64,000 bases of DNA from Klebsiella michiganensis (GTDB taxonomy: Bacteria > Pseudomonadota > Gammaproteobacteria > Enterobacterales > Enterobacteriaceae). Every line of letters begins with the position of its first letter. Position 1 is the first letter of the stretch. Positions 60,591 to 64,000 of the stretch are shown here, one piece after another. The stretch lies in the NCBI GenBank assembly GCA_000963575.1, contig CP011077.1, positions 2,170,001-2,234,000 on the forward strand, given 5' to 3'. The notes below the pieces were generated by a model. The model was not told where the DNA came from. It ran no database searches and saw only the letters and a list, made by a program, of their open reading frames with translations. A program made the translations under genes and the position numbers.

Positions 60591-61271
60591 ATGGAAACAG
60601 ATTTTCTCGAAACCCGACTTGCCGCCGTTGCCGCTGCCATTGCGGACAAAACCCGCGCCAGTATGCTGTGCGCGTTGATGGATGGCCGGGCCTGGACGGC
60701 AACCGAACTAAGCATTATGGCTAATGTGGCACCGTCAACGGCCAGCAGCCATCTGGCAAAATTAATGGAGCAATCGCTGATTGCCTGCGTGCAGCAGGGG
60801 CGACACCGTTACTACCGGCTTTATAGCAGTCAAATTGCCGGGGCGCTGGAAGGATTAATGGGATTAGTTGGCCGCGATGATGCCGTTATGCGCACCAAAA
60901 CCCCCGGCAATCTTCGGTACGCCAGAACCTGCTACGACCATATGGCGGGGGAAATCGCCGTGGCGCTGCATGACGCATTATTTCGCCTTAACTGGCTGGA
61001 AGGTGAAGAGTATTCCATCACCGCCCACGGCAAGGAGCAGCTGCAGCTTCTGGGGGTAAAAACCGAACACAGCGCATCGCGTCGCCGCTATGCCTGCGGC
61101 TGTCTGGACTGGAGCGAAAGACGTGAGCATCTGGGCGGGCAGCTAGGTAAAGCGTTGCTGCATACATGCGAGCAAAAAGGGTGGATGCGGCGGGATTTAG
61201 TCAGCCGAGAGTTGCATGTGTCTGAAAGCGGTAAGCGCAAGCTGGCCGGGATGTTTGGGGTAGAGTTTTGA
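60591..61271 (+). CDS. ArsR-type winged-helix regulator
   Basis: 226 residues from ATG 60591; the open frame from 60474 overlaps the divergent gene. The HTH is TATELSIMANVAPSTASSHLAKLMEQSLIACVQQGRHRYYRL (about 36-77). A long C-terminal region includes Cys in RRRYACGCLDWSERR, a possible metal or thiol sensor. It is divergent from the ABM-TauE operon, its likely target. Confidence 0.88.
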   Translation: METDFLETRLAAVAAAIADKTRASMLCALMDGRAWTATELSIMANVAPSTASSHLAKLMEQSLIACVQQGRHRYYRLYSSQIAGALEGLMGLVGRDDAVMRTKTPGNLRYARTCYDHMAGEIAVALHDALFRLNWLEGEEYSITAHGKEQLQLLGVKTEHSASRRRYACGCLDWSERREHLGGQLGKALLHTCEQKGWMRRDLVSRELHVSESGKRKLAGMFGVEF

Positions 61272-61401
61272 TTATTGCCCGCTTCAACGTGATTTTTAGT
61301 CACAGCTATCCGTCTATAAAAGGGCGGTGAATATTTCTTTCACCCTGGATCTGTTTTCCCTGCATGTTCAGAGTACGGTGAACGCGCCGGGAAGATAACG
61401 A

Positions 61402-61477
61402 CCTCTCCCTACAGGGGCGAGGGGGAACACACGCCCCGAGCTTTTTTATTCCCTAACCCTCCGGGAGAGGGTTAGGG
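61402..61477. repeat. Two palindromic repeats of the CCCTC family
   Basis: First: CCTCTCCCT / AGGGGCGAGGGGG (61402-61426), imperfect. Second: CCCTAACCCTC / GAGGGTTAGGG (61451-61477), a perfect 11-bp stem with a 5-nt loop. They relate to the palindromes at 2370 and 7863. They lie in a 547-bp gene-free gap. Confidence 0.65.
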
Positions 61478-61479
61478 GG

Positions 61480-61760
61480 AGGGAAAGTCGCGACGTGGTG
61501 GTTGCAGTCAGCCCCGGGTTTAAAGCGAGACCCGGTTCCGGCTTAAATCGTCTCCGTTTTCTCTCCGACTGGCCAGGGGCCGGGCGGAGGGAACGTATTT
61601 CATCCGACCCAGGACCGGGAGATAAAACGCAGGTCTGCCGCGGCAGCGGGCGATTTATTGGCCGGGAGTCCGGGCCCTGAGGGGAATGACGGAGATTCCC
61701 CTGGGGCGTTCCTATGCTCGGTAGCGGCATAAAACAGGGCTGGAAGTGAATGGAACTTTA
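61480..61760. other. GC-rich palindrome-dense non-coding stretch, possible structured RNA
   Basis: No credible gene: frames on both strands encode low-complexity Pro/Arg/Gly-rich peptides without start signals. The stretch holds several potential stems: CCGGGT / ACCCGG near 61515-61537, CTGCCGCGGCAG near 61634, CCGG-gagt-CCGG near 61662 and AGGGGAAT / ATTCCCCT near 61680-61702. Strand and ends are unknown. Confidence 0.4.
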
Positions 61761-61818
61761 GCCATACCTGCATCGAGGAAACTGTGGGCTCAAAAGGGCT
61801 CAGGATGAAAAGTTTCGC

Positions 61819-62736
61819 TCAGCTCAGCCGGTAATGCCGGTTAGGCTTCAGCGCCTCCGGTTTCTCTGCCTCGTCGTTCATATCCCGTAAATCACGCTCA
61901 ATTGCCACGCAAATGGCATCCAGCGGCAGATCGTTATCCTCTGTACCAAACGGATCTTCCAGCTCTTCGGCCAGCGAGTCGAGGGAAATAAAGGTGTAGG
62001 ACACAAACACGGAAACAAACGGCGTCATGTAGTGCAGATCGGTCACGAGGGCAAACGGCAGCATGATGCAGAAAATATACACCGTGCGGTGCTGAATCAG
62101 GCTGTAGGCGAAGGGCATCGGCGTAGAAATAATACGCTCGCAGCCCCCGGACACCGCCGACAGCTCGTTGAGATGATTGTCCAGGCTGCGCCACAGCACA
62201 TCGGAAATCACGCCTTTCTCGCGCTGCTGATTCAGCCAGCTTCCCATCAGCATCAAAATGCGGTTACAGGGCGCGTGGCTCTCGCTAACCCAGGCCAGAT
62301 CCTGCGGGCTCAGGTAACGACTCAGTGTGTCCTGCTGTGGCTTTTTGCGCAGGGTCATACGCAGGCTGTTGCAGAAGGCCACCTGTAAATTCACAAACCG
62401 CTGCACCGCCTCAGGTTGATCTCCCGCCAGCGTTTTCACCTCGCGCAGCAAAGAGCGCGACGTAATAGCCAACTGCCCCCACAGCAAACGCGCTTCGTTG
62501 AAGCGGGCATAGCAGGCGCTGTTGCGGAAACCGAGGAAAATTGCGATAGCCACACCGAGGATGCTGAACGGCGCGATGGTGAGCTTGATCCCGAGGGTTT
62601 CGTACCACGGCAGGAAGAAAATAACGCTAATAGAAAGCAGCAGATTCAGCAGCAGGCGGGAATAGATTTTTTCCAGTACCGAACCGTGCCAGACGAAAAG
62701 ACGAGCCAACCAGTGTTGATGCGGGCGAACGATCAT
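61819..62736 (-). CDS. yneE: YneE, bestrophin-family channel
   Basis: 305 residues, membrane helices at about 25-65 and 215-255. Family patterns: GFRNSACYARFNEARLLWGQL and DLHYMTPFVSVFVSYTFISLDSLAEELEDPFG, which holds the acidic cluster of bestrophins. The Klebsiella homologue KpBest is a pentameric channel selective for cations. E. coli yneE lies next to tam; here about 7 kb separates them. Confidence 0.93.
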   Translation of the reverse strand: MIVRPHQHWLARLFVWHGSVLEKIYSRLLLNLLLSISVIFFLPWYETLGIKLTIAPFSILGVAIAIFLGFRNSACYARFNEARLLWGQLAITSRSLLREVKTLAGDQPEAVQRFVNLQVAFCNSLRMTLRKKPQQDTLSRYLSPQDLAWVSESHAPCNRILMLMGSWLNQQREKGVISDVLWRSLDNHLNELSAVSGGCERIISTPMPFAYSLIQHRTVYIFCIMLPFALVTDLHYMTPFVSVFVSYTFISLDSLAEELEDPFGTEDNDLPLDAICVAIERDLRDMNDEAEKPEALKPNRHYRLS

Positions 62737-62859
62737 GATGAGTAACAGACTAGTAACAAGAGACTGTATTTAACGGCAGACCGTGACGCAGATCAATATT
62801 TATCGCTACAGAAAATTAACAAAGGCTACCCCAAACTTCCATGAGGTAGCCCCATTTTA

Positions 62860-64000
62860 TCAGGCGAGTTTAAACACCGAGACGGCTTCATTGAGCCGTT
62901 GCGACTGATCTTTGAGGGAATGAGCGGCGGCAGAGGCCTGCTCAACCAGGGCGGCATTTTGCTGGGTGACTACGTCCATTTGCAGCACGGCCTGGTTAAT
63001 CTGCTCAATGCCGCGACTCTGCTCGCCGGTAGACACGGCAATCTCGGCCATTAGCGTGGTGACCTGGGTAATCGAGGCGGAAATGCGCTTCATGCTTTCC
63101 CCGGCGCGGTTTACCAGCTCGCTGCCGTCGGTAACCTGCTGGCCGGACAGCTCAATCAGCTCTTTGATCTCTTTGGCCGCCACGGACGAACGCTGGGCAA
63201 GATTGCGCACCTCTGCGGCAACTACCGCAAAACCTCGGCCTTGCTCACCCGCGCGCGCAGCTTCAACCGCTGCGTTAAGGGCAAGAATGTTGGTCTGGAA
63301 GGCAATGTCTTCGATGATGGAAATAATGCTGTCGATTTTGCCGGCGCTGGTTTCGATATTGCGCATAGAGCCGATCACCCGATCGACGATCTGCTGCCCG
63401 TCGTTGGCCGCCGCCAGCATACCGCTGGCCAGGGTGTTGGCCTGATGCGAGCTTTCAGACGTTCGTTTCACCGTGACGGTAAGCTGCTCCATGCTGGCCG
63501 CCGTTTCGCCCAGCGACGCCGCCTGTTCTTCGGTGCGGGCGGACAGGTCGGTATTGCCCGCCGCAATCTCTTCTGATGCATAACCGACGGTGGTGCTGGA
63601 CTCGCGCACCTGGCTGATGATTTCGGTGAGCGACAGACGCATTTGCTCGAGGCTGTGCATCATCTGGCCGATTTCATCATTGGATTTGATATCAATCGAG
63701 CGATGCAGCAGGCCGTTGGCAATTTCAGCGCAGTGTGCCTTCGCGGTATCCAACTCTTTGAGGACGCGAACTTTCAGCAAAATAAAGACGGCGGCAAGAA
63801 TAGCGATAAACAGCGCGGCAAACAGGCCGATGGCGACAAAACTCGAATGAAAACCTGCCTGCGCGTTATCGTTGAGCTGGCGGGCGTGCTGTTCCCGAAA
63901 CGCCAGCAGCTTATCCAGCGTGATTTCGAACCCGCGATCGAGCGCCGGGATGGTGGCCGTGACCAGTTCAGCGCTGCGGGTTTTGTCATTGGCCTGGGCG
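62860..64000 (-). CDS. Methyl-accepting chemotaxis protein, N terminus beyond the window
   Basis: The frame is open to the right edge, so the gene continues outside. The visible 379 residues include the end of a periplasmic four-helix domain, TM2 (about nt 63850-63780, SSFVAIGLFAALFIAILAAV), HAMP, and the signalling domain with AFQTNILALNAAVEAARAGE. It ends V-F-K-L-A, without the NWETF tail. The TTG at 63780 is not the true start. Ligand is unknown. Confidence 0.92.
   Translation of the reverse strand, partial: AQANDKTRSAELVTATIPALDRGFEITLDKLLAFREQHARQLNDNAQAGFHSSFVAIGLFAALFIAILAAVFILLKVRVLKELDTAKAHCAEIANGLLHRSIDIKSNDEIGQMMHSLEQMRLSLTEIISQVRESSTTVGYASEEIAAGNTDLSARTEEQAASLGETAASMEQLTVTVKRTSESSHQANTLASGMLAAANDGQQIVDRVIGSMRNIETSAGKIDSIISIIEDIAFQTNILALNAAVEAARAGEQGRGFAVVAAEVRNLAQRSSVAAKEIKELIELSGQQVTDGSELVNRAGESMKRISASITQVTTLMAEIAVSTGEQSRGIEQINQAVLQMDVVTQQNAALVEQASAAAHSLKDQSQRLNEAVSVFKLA

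Noticed and set aside
61446..61730. 94-codon minus-strand open frame in the GC-rich intergenic stretch
   Set aside because: Low-complexity Pro/Arg/Ser translation spanning palindromic repeats; unlikely to be a protein gene.
1..64000. tRNA genes, rRNA, CRISPR arrays, intact transposases or integrases
   Set aside because: None was recognised on reading; a covariance scan for tRNAs and an IS search would be needed to exclude short or degenerate ones.

Overview
The window is chromosomal DNA of a member of the Enterobacteriaceae, moderately GC-rich and gene-dense. Marker genes lie in an order close to the E. coli terminus region: paaXY-azoR-hrpA, trg-ydcF-cybB, speG-ynfB-ynfA-rspAB, rspR-ydfG-dcp, and tam, ftrA-type and yneE further on. 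I do not assign a genus. No rRNA, tRNA, CRISPR array, intact prophage or insertion sequence was recognised. A methyl-accepting chemotaxis gene runs off the right edge and a GH5 glycosidase gene runs off the left edge.

Layout. 1-11 kb: 3' end of a GH5 glycosidase, an orphan-looking paaXY pair, azoR, hrpA, an O-methyltransferase and a YdeP-type molybdopterin oxidoreductase. 11-21 kb: a PAS-GGDEF-EAL protein, a MarR/haloalkane dehalogenase divergent pair with two visible operators, a Trg-like chemoreceptor ending in NWETF, a three-gene operon VF530-YciI-FosA/GNAT fusion, ydcF and cybB, then an AraC/SDR divergent pair. 21.8-28.1 kb: a minus-strand cluster of four genes (ChaN-type lipoprotein, TonB paralogue, secreted S9 peptidase, TonB-dependent receptor) behind a strong Fur-box candidate. 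This is the best candidate here for a poorly described system.

28-38 kb: an SDR/GlxA-type regulator pair, a RibD_C reductase, a tautomerase, an unknown lipoprotein, an AT-rich gene-poor stretch with 22-bp direct repeats, frmRA (no frmB), katG, speG, ynfB and ynfA. 38-47 kb: an intact rspA-rspB-transporter-ydfI cluster with its GntR regulator rspR, then ydfG and dcp. In E. coli K-12 this sugar-acid cluster is split by the Qin prophage. 47-64 kb: queH, a P-loop ATPase, a thioesterase, LysE and PACE exporters, an aldehyde dehydrogenase/AraC pair, tam, ydfZ with an FNR-like site, an exported esterase, an orphan MafI-type immunity gene, an RcnB-family protein, the 31-aa mgtS, ftrA, a rhodanese/TauE/ABM/ArsR group, a GC-rich palindromic non-coding stretch, a bestrophin-type channel and the partial chemoreceptor.

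Two themes recur. Many accessory enzymes are paired head-to-head with a small local regulator (MarR, AraC, GlxA-AraC, LysR, ArsR, FtrA). Many convergent gene ends share strong hairpins. All identifications come from reading the translated sequence and recalled family signatures; no database search was run.
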